Positions 1 to 10,605 of a DNA stretch of 64,000 nucleotides are shown here, in pieces. Numbering within the stretch: position 1 is the first letter of the stretch; each line of letters begins with the position of its first letter. The notes under the pieces are model-generated. The model saw nothing but the letters and a program-made list of their open reading frames with translations. It was not told where the DNA came from and did no database searches. Origin of the DNA: Balaenoptera acutorostrata (Eukaryota; Chordata; Mammalia; Artiodactyla; Balaenopteridae); the NCBI RefSeq assembly GCF_949987535.1, contig NC_080073.1, positions 21,200,116-21,264,115 of the forward strand. The letters are read 5' to 3'. Position numbers and translations under genes: made by a program.

Positions 1-580
1 GGGGGTGGGGCTTAGGCTGAAGGAACAGAAGGGGTCCAGGCGTGCCCCCCACCCCTGGTCTCAGAGGGTGGGGGACTCACCTGGGAGCCCAGCAGGCTTC
101 CTGGGCTCGAGTGGGCGGGTCAAATGCCCTCCTCTCCTTTCCTGCTCCTCCAGTCTGGGGTCTAGGAGAGCCCCTCCCACCTGCCTCTCCTGATCTCCCT
201 GGCCTCCCTCCTATGCCTCCAGGACCAATGCAGCTGGTGGGGGGGTAAGGGGGGGAACTTGGAGGGCAGGGGACTGGCCTGGGAGCTCAGCAGGCTCCCC
301 ATGCCCTAGTGGGTGGGGCAACCGCCCTCTGCTCCTCTCCCGCTCCTCCTGAAGGGCCCCTCCCACCTGCCTCTCCTGACTCCCCGGCCTCACGAGCGCT
401 GATCTTGTCTGGCCTCCACTTCTCCTCCCGCCTCGGTCCCCCTACGTTCTACTGGTTCACTCTGGGGTTCCTCCCATCTCCTTGGGGGTCAGAGTCCCGC
501 ACCAGCGGCCAGCCGGTGCCCTAGTTGTGGGGAGACGCTAACTCCACATCTTCCCACACCGCCATCTTGACTCCTCCCCC
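1..580 (-). mobile_element. L1 5' end (5' UTR), GC-rich type, cut by window edge
   Basis: Read on the minus strand, this starts near position 580 with a G-rich leader followed at once by a CAAGATGGCGG motif (plus-strand CCATCTTG at 562-569), the layout expected of an L1 5' UTR with a YY1-like site close to nucleotide 1. The rest is GC- and CpG-rich. Two blocks, 81-206 and 279-395, are similar (both start CTGGGAGC(C/T)CAGCAGGCT and both carry CCCCTCCCACCTGCCTCTCCTGA), giving a period of 198 bp. This is consistent with monomer-like repetition inside the promoter. The body of the element lies to the left of the window. It differs from the 5' UTR of the L1 at 8746. An ERV LTR is a less likely alternative. 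Confidence 0.6.
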
Positions 581-1090
581 AGACATGTTTTTGACCTGGT
601 AAAGACAAAGCTGTGGCTTACACTTAAGTGTCTCATGGCTCCCAAGTCCCGGGGTGTTTTTGGCAGACACACACTGTCACGTTTCATAGGTTTCTCTCCT
701 TCACAAATCAATAAATCTTTTACCAAGTGGAGGAACTCATGCCCTCATGTCAGCAAATAATTAAGAAATAGTGTGGGTTTTGTAGGAAGAATAATTTATC
801 TGAATAAAAATGATTTTCAGTGATAAAAATGATACATGAGCTTTATAAAATGTCTAACACAATGATGAAACATAAAGAAGAAAATAAAAATCCCATCTCT
901 GTAACCTAGAGGGGATTGTTGATAACATTCTGATGATTAGCCTGTCAGTCGTACAGTTACCCACACCCAGCCACACACTGTACTGACATGGAATTCTTCA
1001 GTTCTGTAATATGGTTTTCATGCAATGATATTAATTTATTAATTTAATGTTGATGCTAATTAATATTAATTAAATCAAATATAAATTAAT
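581..1090. other. No gene; AT-rich, probable old L1/HAL1 3' UTR remnant on minus strand
   Basis: No supported coding sequence. Around 885-1020 the wording (AAATAAAAATCCCATCTCTGTAACC and following) resembles antisense 3' UTR of an old L1/HAL1-type element that continues at 1455 on the other side of the SINE. The rest is AT-rich. Confidence 0.35.
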
Positions 1091-1107
1091 CTATACCGTT
1101 GTTTTTA

Positions 1108-1110
1108 TTT

Positions 1111-1153
<43 letters not shown>

Positions 1154-1437
1154 TGCTGCACTGGGTCTTCGTTGCTGTGCGCGGGCTTTCTCTAGTTGCG
1201 GCGAGCGGGGGCTACTCTTCGTTGCGGTGCATGGGCTTCTCATTGCAGTGGCTTCTCTTGCTGTGGAGCATGGGCTCTAGGCATGTGGGCTTCAGTACTG
1301 CCACACGCAGGCTCAGTATTTGTGGCGCAGGGACTTAGTTGCTCCGCGGCATGTGGGATCTTCCCGGACCAGGGCTCTAACCCGTGTCCCCTGCATTGGC
1401 AGGCGGATCCCTAACCAATGTGCCACCAGGGAAGCCC
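1108..1437 (-). mobile_element. CHR-type tRNA-derived SINE
   Basis: Head-to-tail on the minus strand: the right end reads GGGCTTCCCTGGTGGCACA in reverse complement, with tRNA-like A and B boxes (B box near 1370-1385), and the left end is a TTTA repeat, the complement of the usual AAATAA tail. It is flanked by a 17-bp target duplication, CTATACC(G/A)TTGTTTTTA, at 1091-1107 and 1438-1454 with one mismatch. It lacks coding capacity and depends on L1 enzymes for movement. Confidence 0.9.
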
Positions 1438-1454
1438 CTATACCATTGTTTTTA

Positions 1455-1760
1455 ATATCTGTATAGTTCAGTTAACCACAATTTATTTAACCAGTCTCCT
1501 AGTTGACGGACATTAAGCTATTTTCCTTTTTTAAAATATCATAAAAAATTTGGTAAACCACTTTGACATAATCCTTTGTATACTCATCTGATTACCTCCT
1601 TAGTGTAAACTCCTAGAAGTGCAATTGCACAGTCAAAGAATATACACATTTTACATTTGGATTCATAATTAGGGTCTTAATAACTACATAATTGGTCTTC
1701 CCAAAGATAATGTAGGAGAGCTTCCACTTCGTCCTGGTTTTTGGTAAACAGCAGAGAGTT
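1455..1760 (-). mobile_element. Old L1/HAL1-type 3' UTR relic
   Basis: Antisense wording typical of old L1/HAL1 tails: 'ttaaccagtctcctagttgacggacatt', then 'tcctagaagtgcaattg' followed by 'cacagtcaaagaatat'. It is probably continuous with 885-1090 before the SINE inserted. Family assignment is by recognition only. Confidence 0.45.
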
Positions 1761-3029
1761 AACACCGCTGTAGAACATTTTAGTACAATTTTCCAAGGTA
1801 AACAAGGTCAGAGGGCATAAATGCCAACAGGCCTGAGGAGTACACTCATTCCTCTCTGTGCCACTCCTCTCCGGCTCATGTCTCCTCTGAGAGAATAACA
1901 GTTTGCAGTTTGGATTAACTCAATAGCCTGACTCTGAAATACTGTGTCTAGCACCTGCACAGATTCATACTGGGATCCCAGGACAATACAATTGACGGAT
2001 CTCATTGCACTCTAGGAAGAAACTACCCCTGCTGATTGATGACACTTAAAACCTAAAAAAAAAAAAAAAATTCCAGCTTGCTGCTGTGAGGTGTCTTATG
2101 TATTAGCACTGTCATCTTTGCTTCTAGGAAGAACCAGTCAGTTATTCTCAGACTATTCACTGTGACATCTAGGATAGAAATAAAATCTCCATGGATCTCC
2201 TCAGAAATGTGGCTCTGCAAGTATACAGACAAGCATTATTGCCTTATTATAAGCAAAGGAAAAAAAGCACCACACCCCATGGTCTTATGGATGCCTTAAA
2301 TTTTAGAATGAATCAACTATTACTTGAAAGTCTCTCTCGCTTTATTAACTCAGTATCACTGTATAAAAAGCGAAATTCTCAATGATTCTCCACTCTGGGG
2401 TGACACACAGCACAGATGTACTAAGGACACGTGGGTGAAGAACATTTTTTATTTGACACGCACTATCATTGCATTTAAATTACATTCACCCTTTCGCGTC
2501 CAAGCACGAGAAGAATATCAATGGCATTTGAAATGTTCCAAAAGCTGAAGAGCTGAAAAATTTTAATCTCCAAATTGTGTGCTTTCTTAAGAGATTAACT
2601 CAGTGGTTTAGCATCATATAACACGCCAGTAAATTTTGACAGTGGAAAAAAAATCAGTGACACTACTTTGAAATACAAATATAGCATTTTTATTGTTTAC
2701 AAATTTTCACTCTGGCCCAGTCCTTGGTGGTAAATATTCTTCTCCCTTGACACTCTCTTAGGGGAAGCACAATGGGCTTCTATAAAATTGCAAATGATGA
2801 GCACACAGAGAAAAGAATAAAGGAGAAGAAAATTCAAATTCTGGGAGGTTGGGAAGCAATAAGCAACCTGTCCCTTTCAATTTCACCAGAGAAATGCATT
2901 TTGTCTTCCAAATAGAGGTTTACAGCACTTCTGAGTTCACAGGGTGCCCCAGCAAAGGCTTATAGGGAGGAATGAAAACATCCTTCCCTCTGCTTGCTCC
3001 CAGTTGAATATTTCAACAGAAACTAATGA
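1761..3029. other. No gene or repeat recognised; A16 run at 2055-2070
   Basis: Mostly unique-looking sequence with no open frame longer than about 75 codons and no paired splice-site structure that I could support. A 16-base A run sits at 2055-2070 without a recognisable element attached to it. Confidence 0.5.
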
Positions 3030-3275
3030 CATTGCATTTGTAGAGCACTTTACAATTTTTAAGGTACGTTCACTTATCTCATTTGTCCCTCGCATAGGAG
3101 GGGGGCAGGTGGGTGGTTATTAATAGCTCAGTTTTATCAGGAAAGAAAAATTAAGCTCAGAAAACCTCCCCAAAGTATCATGAGAAATATAGCCTAGACA
3201 ATGCTTGGCACATAGTAAGTCTCCCATTAATTGGAGCTGCTATTATTATTATTATCATTATTATTACTACCACCA
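3030..3275 (+). repeat. MIR-type SINE relic with TTA-rich tail
   Basis: Core wording 'gagcactttacaatttt', 'ttcacttatctcatttgt' and 'aagctcagaaaacctcccc', then 'cttggcacatagtaagt' and a TTA repeat. This order matches a mammal-wide MIR-like element. It is diverged, with uncertain edges. Confidence 0.55.
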
Positions 3276-3649
3276 CAGATGGCCTTAACAAGACCTCAGC
3301 CAGTGGTGGACTCTCAAATGTTCCTGTTTCCCCAGCCAGCTTTTTAATGCACCTTTCAGAAAGATGCTGAAAAATCAACAGGACCTTCTGTTGTATTTAT
3401 AAATATATCCTATACCTGATGTTCAAGTCTTATTATAAACAGAATATAATGGAATTATTTAACCCATGATAAACCATAGTCACCACCTAACTCATGCTAT
3501 TTTCAAGAAAAGACAGTGGAAAATTGTCTCTCAAATTAAATGACTTGGTCACAAGAATTAATACTAAAATATTTTATTGCTTAAAATATCTTTTTTAAAA
3601 AAACATATCATATTATCAGAGCATTTCCCACAGCTTTATTTTAAAGATT
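3276..3649. other. No gene or repeat recognised
   Basis: AT-rich sequence without a supported feature. Confidence 0.5.
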
Positions 3650-3661
3650 GGGTGTTTATTT

Positions 3662-3782
3662 ATTTATTTATTTGGCCGTGCCGAAGGCAAGTGGGATCTT
3701 AGTTCCGCGACCAGGGATCCAACTGGTGCCCCTTACATTGGAAGCACAGAGTCTTAACCACTGGACCTCCAGGGAAGTCCCC
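3662..3782 (-). mobile_element. Short CHR/Bov-tA-like tRNA-derived SINE
   Basis: Reverse complement begins GGGACTTCCCTGGAGGTCCA and runs through the tRNA-related region to GGCCAAATAAATA. About 120 bp, without the long tRNA-unrelated part found in the other CHR copies here. The flanks share GGGTGTT(T/C)ATTT (3650-3661 and 3783-3794), the likely target duplication. Confidence 0.8.
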
Positions 3783-4104
3783 GGGTGTTCATTTTTGAAA
3801 AGTAACACGGTAATAGTTTTCATCTCATTCTAGTGCACGTTTACTTCCAATTATTGTAGTATAATAAGTGTAATATGTAGAAAATTTTAGGTAATGGTAA
3901 GTAGAAAATAATGTGATAAATATTTTTCCATTTTTGCTTATATCCCAGACTTACTGTGAACTTCAAAGAAAATATTTATAAAAATACTTTGAAAAGCCAA
4001 AATTGCATCTTAAAAACTGATAATAAAAAGTAATAATACCTATAATAAGAAGTACTAATTATCTAGTAATAGGTAATGGTAATAATTATCTTTGTAATTA
4101 CTTT

Positions 4105-4315
4105 TACAATAATAGGTAAGAGTTAAGTGCATATGTAAAGTACACGTTTTACATGCGTCATCACATCCTCTTTTTATAACAATTCTATGGAATAAGGACT
4201 GTTATTAACCTCTTCTTACAGATGGAAAAACCAAAGTTCAGAGAACTGTAATAACTTATCAAGCTAGCTAGTGGCAGAGCTAGGAGGCAGGTTTAACTCC
4301 CAAGTCCCTGCTCTT
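4105..4315 (+). repeat. MIR SINE relic
   Basis: Contains the MIR core order: 'catcacatcctctttttataac', 'acagatggaaaaaccaaagttcag', 'agctagtggcagagctagga', 'aactcccaagtccctgctctt'. Diverged; boundaries approximate. Confidence 0.7.
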
Positions 4316-4324
4316 TTTTCTCTA

Positions 4325-4860
4325 AATTTATTATTAATTTTCACACATTCACCAAAGGTGAAAAAAACACAATGAACACTCATTTGCTAATCACATAGAT
4401 TTAACACTTTTCAACTTTCTTCTCTTCATTTCCTTCCCGTCCTCCCTTTCCTCTCTCTCTCTAGACTGTTTCAAGGTAAATTCTAGGCAGCATATGCTTC
4501 ACTCACAAATACTCCAGTTGGCATCTTCTAAGAATAAGGACATCCTCCTACACAAACAAAATACCATTATCAAACCTAAGCTGATGATCAATAATTTCCT
4601 AGTATCATCTCATACTCAGTTTATATTAAAATTTCCTGAATTATCCCCCAAATGACTACATTTTTCAAACACAAATCAAGTTTCATACTGTGCCTTTTGT
4701 TGTTATGTCTCTTTACTCTAGGCCACTTTCTTCCAACAATGTTTTTAATGACACTGACTTTTTGAAAGACTGAGTTGTTTTGCTGAAGATCCCCCATCAT
4801 GCATTTGTAAGATTGTTTCCTTGTAGTTCCTGTAATCTTTTCTTCTATTCTCTAACTCTT
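4325..4860 (-). mobile_element. Old L1 3' UTR relic, antisense
   Basis: Segments such as 'aaggacatcctcctacacaa', 'ataccattatcaaacctaag' and 'atatcatc/tcatactcagtttatat' match the wording of antisense 3' UTR of ancient L1 (L1M-type). Coding capacity is absent. Confidence 0.5.
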
Positions 4861-5837
4861 CAGTAAAGCACCCTTTGTTGGTAAATGTCACAAATTCTTA
4901 ACTAAAAAGTACAGGTGTAAATAAATAGCGAAACCATCCCTATCTTTAACTCTATTGTGAATGAATAATGTTTGTCTTGATGGTAGAATAGTTATTAGGG
5001 GCTGAGTTTAAAGGAGAGTTAGAAGAATGAAGACATTCCACACTTAGAACTCCTTTTGGTGTAAAAAGCTGATGTCTGACATTTTTAGATTTGGCTACAA
5101 TTTCACCCACATGCACGAATTCTGGGAAGATTTAAGTGCTTGTCTTTTGGGGAACTTTGCCAAATACACTTAAAAATCCTATTGCTTCTGCCAATTATGG
5201 CAAGTCTGGCTAGATAGAGAATTCGTGGAGTTCAGTCCTACTCAAAAAGTCCCAGAAGAGTCTCTGAGCTGCTCTCCACTACTAACTTGCTATTTTTACA
5301 AAACTAAACTTCTATTTGGACTTTATTCCATTGGCAACATTTAATTAACTGCAATATCCTGGCCCTACTAAATCTGGACTCTCATGAAACAAGGAAAAAG
5401 GTAACACCAACTCGCTTTGTAACATGTTGCAAAACTATAAGAATAAGTACGTGAGGAAAAAGATGGCTGGTCTCAGTCTTTAGCTTATAGGAAGGTAAGA
5501 ACACACAAGGTGGGAGGAATTGGACTCAGCCTTAGAGTCAGGACCTGGGACAAAGCTGGAGACAATGTGTGATACTCACCAGGAGGTGGGTCTTTAAGGG
5601 ACAAGAGGCCTGAGAAGACAACATAAGCACGGTCTGAGCTAGAAGGACTGGGGCTGTTAGGACATAGGGGCAACTACCCATGCGAAGAAGAGAGAGAGAC
5701 ATCAGACACACAAAATCTCCTCTTAAGATATGCCTTGAAGACCAAAATTCCAAAACATAGGAGGAAAGGGAACACTGAGACACCCAACCAAACAACAATT
5801 GGGAGAAGACTTCACTCCATCACAAGTGAAAATGATG
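4861..5837. other. No gene or repeat recognised
   Basis: Unique-looking sequence. Two overlapping minus-strand frames of 62 and 86 codons (5485-5798) have no recognisable domain, so I do not call them genes. Confidence 0.5.
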
Positions 5838-5853
5838 AAGAAATCTGTAACCA
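5838..5853 (+). repeat. Left target-site duplication of truncated L1
   Basis: AAGAAATCTGTAACCA, repeated exactly at 6283-6298 right after the A-rich tail of the L1 fragment. Confidence 0.9.
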
Positions 5854-6282
5854 TATCAACATGGGTGGACCTAAAGATTGTCATACTGAGTGAAGTAAGT
5901 CAGAGAGAAAAAGACAAATATACGATATCACTTATATGTGGAATCTAAAAAAATGGTACAAACGAACCTACTTACAAAACAGAAATAGAGTCACAGACAT
6001 AGAAAACAAACTTATGGTTACCAAAGGGGGGAAGGGGTGGGAGGGATAAACTGGGAGAACTGGGATTGACGTATACACATTACTATATATAAAATAGATA
6101 ACTAGTAAGAACTTACTGTATAGCACAGGGAACTCTACTCAATATTCTGTAATGACCTTTATGGGAACAGAATGTAAAAAAGAGTGGATATGTATATGTA
6201 TAATTGATTTACTTTGCTGTACAGCAGAAACTAACACAACATTGTAAAATCAACTATACTCCAATAAAAATTCATTTAAAAA
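5854..6282 (+). mobile_element. 5'-truncated L1 (extreme ORF2 end and 3' UTR)
   Basis: Starts inside the end of L1 ORF2 (acatgggtggacctaaag ... tactgagtgaagtaagtcag), continues through the G-rich polypurine tract (6027-6045) and the 3' UTR phrase 'tactgtatagcacagggaac', and ends in 'ctccaataaaaattcattt' plus A's. It is flanked by an exact 16-bp target duplication, so it is a standard dead-on-arrival insertion of about 430 bp. No coding capacity. Confidence 0.92.
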
Positions 6283-6298
6283 AAGAAATCTGTAACCA

Positions 6299-6898
6299 AT
6301 GTTAAAATAATTGTTGAGGATTTCCTAAGAAAATAACATCCAGAAAAAAGAACAAGAAAGTATGAAACAAAAACAGAGGAATGGGAAATGGAACAATAAA
6401 AGGATTTGAAAAGCTAGAAATCCTGCAGGTGAAAAATGGGGCATTGAAATAAAAACGAGAACATAAATAAATTGACAGTACTGAAGATTTCACAGAAAAT
6501 GCAGCATTGAGAGATCAAGAGACAAATACCAGTCCTGGATTGGCGGCATAACAATCTTAAGATTCCTAGGTTCTGCCTCTGTTCATTTTGGTTTGGTAGG
6601 TTTGGGATAAAGCTTGGAAGTTTGTATCATAAAAAGTTCCTCACTTTTCCTGTTGAACTGCCAATATTGGAAATAAAGGGAAACCACTAAAGAATTTTAA
6701 CCAAAGGGATAACATGGTCAAATATGTATTTTATATAGTTTATTCTGCACCCTGAATGGAAAATGAATTTGTGGGAGTTAAAAGCAGAGGGGACAAACCA
6801 ATTAGAACACTAGTGAAATCACGCAGACAAGTGATGCTGAAGGCTTACCTTAAACTAAATATAGTATTAGGTCGAGACAAGCAAGACTTGCATTCAAT
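6299..6898. other. No gene or repeat recognised
   Basis: AT-rich. A stretch near 6660-6760 ('aaccactaaagaattttaaccaaagggataacatgg') resembles an ancient mammalian repeat, but I cannot name it. Confidence 0.45.
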
Positions 6899-7085
6899 AA
6901 ATCGTTCTCAAACTTTAACTCATATCAAAATCACCTGGAGGGCTTGTTAACACACAGATTTCTGGGTCCCACCCCTAGAGTTTCTGATTCTGTAGCTCTG
7001 GGATGGGACCCATGAATCTACATTTCCAATAAATTCCCAGGTGGTACTGATGCTGATGATTGTGGGAACGACACTTCAGAACCAA
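6899..7085 (+). mobile_element. MER5A-like hAT (Charlie) non-autonomous transposon
   Basis: Near-canonical order: 'gttctcaaactttaactcat', 'aaaatcacctggagggcttg', 'gggtcccacccctagagttt', 'cccaggtggtactgatgctg', ending 'cttcagaacc'. The two ends are imperfect inverted repeats. Non-coding fossil. Confidence 0.85.
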
Positions 7086-7527
7086 GTATAGTGAATATCT
7101 GCTGTTTTTTCCTGCCTCTTTTTCTAGTTACAACCTCTGATTTTTGGCTCCAACGAACAGTTTTTCTACCATTGGATACAGTCATGAAGGAACTGTCAAT
7201 CAAGGTGTCTCACCCTCCTTTTACCTCAGCTAGGCTCATCAGCTATGCCGTTTTATTCTGGGATTTGATTCCAGACTGAAAGCAGCTGATTTTTTCCATC
7301 ATGTTGGCCACTTCCCACAGAGAATGCCCATTAGTTTCTGCTCTGGTTCCTTCCCCAAGACCAATTCTTCAGCTTTCATTCAAAATCACCCCATATCTTT
7401 CTATTTTTCTTACCTGTTTGTTTAACAAGTTATTAGTTTTGCTTAAGTTGGCCAGAGTTTTACTGTTGCTTGCAACCAAAGACCCCAACTGACATCTAGG
7501 GAGTCAGGGAAACTTGGCAGGGTGACT
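7086..7527. other. No gene recognised
   Basis: Several overlapping frames of 60-63 codons on both strands (7018-7492) without domain signal; nothing supported. Confidence 0.5.
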
Positions 7528-7998
7528 GCATTAGTTTCCTGTGGCTGCTGTATCAAATTACTACAAACTTGGTGGCTTAAAATAACAGAAATTTATTCTC
7601 TCACAGTTCTGGAAGCCAGAAGTCCAAGATCACCACTGAGATGACAGCACGGTTTAAGCAAGGTCATGATCCTTCTGGAGGCTCTAAGGGAGAGTCCATT
7701 CCTTGCCTCTTCCAGCTTCTGGTGGCTGCTGGCATTCCTTGACTTGTGGCCTCATCAGTCTAATCTCTATCACAATGGTAACATTGACTCTTCTGTGTGT
7801 GTTATCTCCCCTGCCTCACTCTTGTAGGGACACTTGCTAGAGCCCACCTGGAAAATCCAGGATAATATCCTCGCCTCTAGATCCTTAATTTAATCACATT
7901 GGCAAATATCCTTTTTCTAAATAAGGTAAATTTACAGGTTCCAGGGATTAGGATCTAGATATTTTGGGTGGGAGCACCACTTTTCAGCCTGCCATCGT
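7528..7998 (-). mobile_element. MLT1-type (ERVL-MaLR) solo LTR
   Basis: Plus strand reads the reverse complement of a MaLR LTR: 'ttagtttcctgtggctgctg', 'ttactacaaacttggtggct', 'tcacagttctggaagccaga', 'tccttaatttaatcacattgg', ending with the degraded LTR start near 7998. No internal viral genes adjoin it, so it is solitary. Old and non-coding. Confidence 0.8.
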
Positions 7999-7999
7999 G

Positions 8000-8235
8000 A
8001 CCAAGGATTATCCTGGTTTTAGCACTGGAAGTCTTACACTCCAGATCTCCTTCAGTCCCAAACAAACTTGGACTTGTTTGCTCCTGAGACTCTCCTTGTG
8101 CTAGCAACGAAGGTAGGGTGACCAAAGTCTCTGTTTACCTGGAATTTTGTGAGTTTTAGTGCTAAAAGTCCCACCTTCCAGGCAACCTCTCAGTTCCAGG
8201 CAAACAGGGCTGGTTGGGCGCTCTCACTGAGACAC
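8000..8235. repeat. Two diverged copies of a short ancient repeat
   Basis: 8010-8090 and 8118-8225 share the order 'ttttagcactggaagtc' / 'ttttagtgctaaaagtccc' followed by 'tcagtcccaaacaaacttgg' / 'tcagttccaggcaaacagg'. They look like two relics of one short mammalian element. Family not named. Confidence 0.35.
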
Positions 8236-8425
8236 TCAGTTTTAGAGCACCAGCCCAGGAAGAGTTGTCCCCTTTAAACTCTTTCCTAGAGTAGAGAATA
8301 CTACCAAATATTTGGAACACAGGCCTCAGGCAAACTGAGCCCAGAGAGATTATCAACAGAACAACGAATTGAGTAGACTGCTCTCTACTACCACTGGTAA
8401 AACTTGAAAGCAAGATTTATTTCTC

Positions 8426-8442
8426 AAGAAAGACAAAGGAGA
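8426..8442 (+). repeat. Left 17-bp target-site duplication of chimeric L1
   Basis: AAGAAAGACAAAGGAGA, repeated exactly at 15353-15369. The base on each outer and inner side differs between copies, so the match is exactly 17 bp. Confidence 0.93.
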
Positions 8443-8745
8443 CATCAGCAAGGTTTCATGGTATGGCCTGCCTGAATTAGGGACTGCAACTGGGTACTTC
8501 TCGTGCTAGAGCATTTCTAGTACTTGACAAGTGCGCACACCAAAGACAGCAGAGAGCCACCAAGGTGAGCGGAGGGCTCAAGGGCCCCTCATCCAATCTT
8601 CTTCCACTCTGCTTCAGAAGACAAGGAAAGGTGTCTATCGCCTCTAAATCAGAACCTCTGCCTTCCTGCCATTTCAAAAGCAGCTTTTGTACAACTGCAG
8701 GTGAATCTACAGGTACCCCCCAAAAAATTCCAATTAAAAAAAAAA
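8443..8745 (+). other. Non-L1 leader inside the L1 insertion (candidate 5' transduction)
   Basis: Lies between the left target duplication and the point where the L1 starts. I place the L1 start at 8746 because a YY1-like CCAAGATGG then falls at nucleotides 13-21, the same distance as in other mammalian L1s. The 303 bp show no L1 wording and end in an A10 run (8736-8745). Most likely this is flanking DNA of the source element copied because transcription began upstream. It contains a donor-like AAGGTGAGC at 8561-8569. The alternative is an unfamiliar extended 5' UTR. Confidence 0.6.
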
Positions 8746-9642
8746 GCAGGGGATTAACCAAGATGGTGGAGTAGAAGGACGTGCTCTCACTCCCTCTTGC
8801 GAGAGTACCAGAATCACAACTGGCTGCTGGACAATCATTGACAGGAAGACCCTGGACTTCACCAAGGAGGATACCCCACGTCCAAGGACAGAGGAGAAGC
8901 CACAGTGAGACGGCAGGAGGGGCGCAATCAGAGTAAAATCAAATCCCATAACTGCTAGGTGGGTGACTCACAGACTGGCGAACACTTATACCACAGAAGT
9001 CCACCCACTGGAGTGAAGGTTCTGAGCCCCACGCCAGGCTTCCCAACCTGGGGGTCCGGCAACGGGAGGAGGAATTCCTAGAGAATCAGACTTTGAAGCC
9101 TAGTGGGAATTGATTGCAGGACTTTGACAGGACTGGGGGAAACAGAGACCCCACTCTTGGAGGGCACACACAAAGTAGTGTGTGCATCGGGACCCAGGGG
9201 AAGGAGCAGTGACCCTGGGGGAGACTGAACCAGACCTACCTGCTGGTGTTGGGGGGTCTCCTGCAGAGGCAGGGGGTGGCTCTGTTTCACCGTGGGGACA
9301 AGGACACCGGCAGTGGAGGTTCTGGGAAGTGCTCCTTGGCGTGAGCCCTCCCAGAGTCTGCCATTAACCCCACCAAAGAGCCCAGGTAGGCTCCAGTGTT
9401 GGGTTGCCTCAGGCAAAACAACCAACAGGGAGGGAACCCAGCCCCACCCATCCACAGTCAAGTGGATTAAAGTTTTACTGAGCTCAGACCGCCACAGCAA
9501 CAGTCAGCTCTACCCACCACCAGAGCCTCCCATCAAGCCTCTTAGATAGCCTCAACCACCAGAGGGCAGACAGCAGAAGCAAGAAAAACTACAATCCTGC
9601 AGCCTGTGGACCAAAAACCACAGTTACAGAAAGATAGACAAG
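8746..9642 (+). promoter_or_regulatory. L1 5' UTR / internal promoter
   Basis: About 900 bp from GCAGGGGATTAACC to the ORF1 start codon. Carries a YY1-like site at its beginning and moderately GC-rich sequence typical of an internal RNA polymerase II promoter. Because it lies inside the transcript, it can be copied with the element. It is unrelated in wording to the monomer-type 5' UTR at 1-580. Confidence 0.8.
8758..8766 (+). promoter_or_regulatory. YY1-like site CCAAGATGG
   Basis: Seen at nucleotides 13-21 of the proposed L1 start. In human L1 a YY1 site at about this spot directs accurate start of transcription. Function here is inferred from position and motif. Confidence 0.6.
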
Positions 9643-10547
9643 ATGAAAAGGCAGAGGGCTATGTACCAGATGAAGGAACAAGAAAAAACCCCAGAAAAAC
9701 AACTACTGAAGTGGAGATAAGCAACCTTCCAGAAAAAGAATTCAGAATAATGATAGTGAAGATGATCCAGGACCTCGGAATAAGAATGGAGGCAAAGATT
9801 GAGAAGATGCAAGAAATGATTAACAAAGACCTAGAAGAATTAAAGAACAAACAAACAGAGATGACCAATACAATAACTGAAATGAAAACTACACTAGAAG
9901 GAATCAATAGCAGAATAACTGAGGCAGAAGAACGGATAAGTGACCTGGAAGACAGAATGGTGGAACTCACTGCTGCGGAACAGACTAAAGAAAAAAGAAT
10001 GAAAAGAAATGAAGACAGCCTAAGAGACCTCCGGGACAACATTAAACGCAACAACATTCGCATTATAGGGGTCCCAGAAGGAGAAGAGAGACAGAAAGGA
10101 CCCGAGAAAATATTTGAAGAGATTATAGTCGAAAACTTCCCTAACATGGGAAAGGAAATAGCCACCCAAGTCCAGGAAGCGCAGAGAGTCCCATACAGGA
10201 TAAACCCAAGGAGAAACACGCCGAGACACATAGTAATCAAAGTGGCAAAAATTAAAGACAAAGAAAAATTATTGAAAGCAGCAAGGGAAAAACGACAAAT
10301 AACATACAAGGGAACTCCCATAAGGTTAACAGCTGATTTCTCAGCAGAAACTCTACAAGCCAGAAGGGAGTGGCATGATATACTTAAAGTGATGAAAGGG
10401 AAGAACCTACAACCAAGATTACTCTACCCGGCAAGGATCTCATTTAGATTTGATGGAGAAATCAAAAGCTTTACAGACAAGCAAAAGCTAAGAGAATTCA
10501 GCACCACAAAACCAGCTCTACAACAAATGCTAAAGGAGCTTCTCTAA
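9643..10547 (+). pseudogene. L1 ORF1 (RNA-binding chaperone), frameshifted near its start
   Basis: L1 ORF1p forms trimers that coat L1 RNA. The expected ATG (9643, start MKRQRAMYQMK) runs in one frame to a TAA at 9718-9720. The rest of ORF1 is open in a different frame, without an ATG until 9750, and ends at TAA 10545-10547. This points to a single frameshift at about 9700-9712. The downstream frame shows a long heptad-type coiled coil (about 9750-9990: EAKIEKMQEMINKDLEELK...), then an RRM-like part (NNIRIIGVPEGEE, about 10045-10090), then the basic C-terminal domain (KGTPIRLTADFSAETLQARR). Intact length would be close to 300 residues. Protein could arise only by reinitiation and would miss the N-terminus. 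Confidence 0.9.
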
Positions 10548-10605
10548 GTGGGAAACACAAGAGAAGAAAAGGACCTACAAAAACAAACCCAAAACAATTA
10601 AGAAA

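Noticed and set aside
9659..10321. 220-codon minus-strand frame
   Set aside because: Antisense shadow of the L1 ORF1, caused by its A-rich coding strand.
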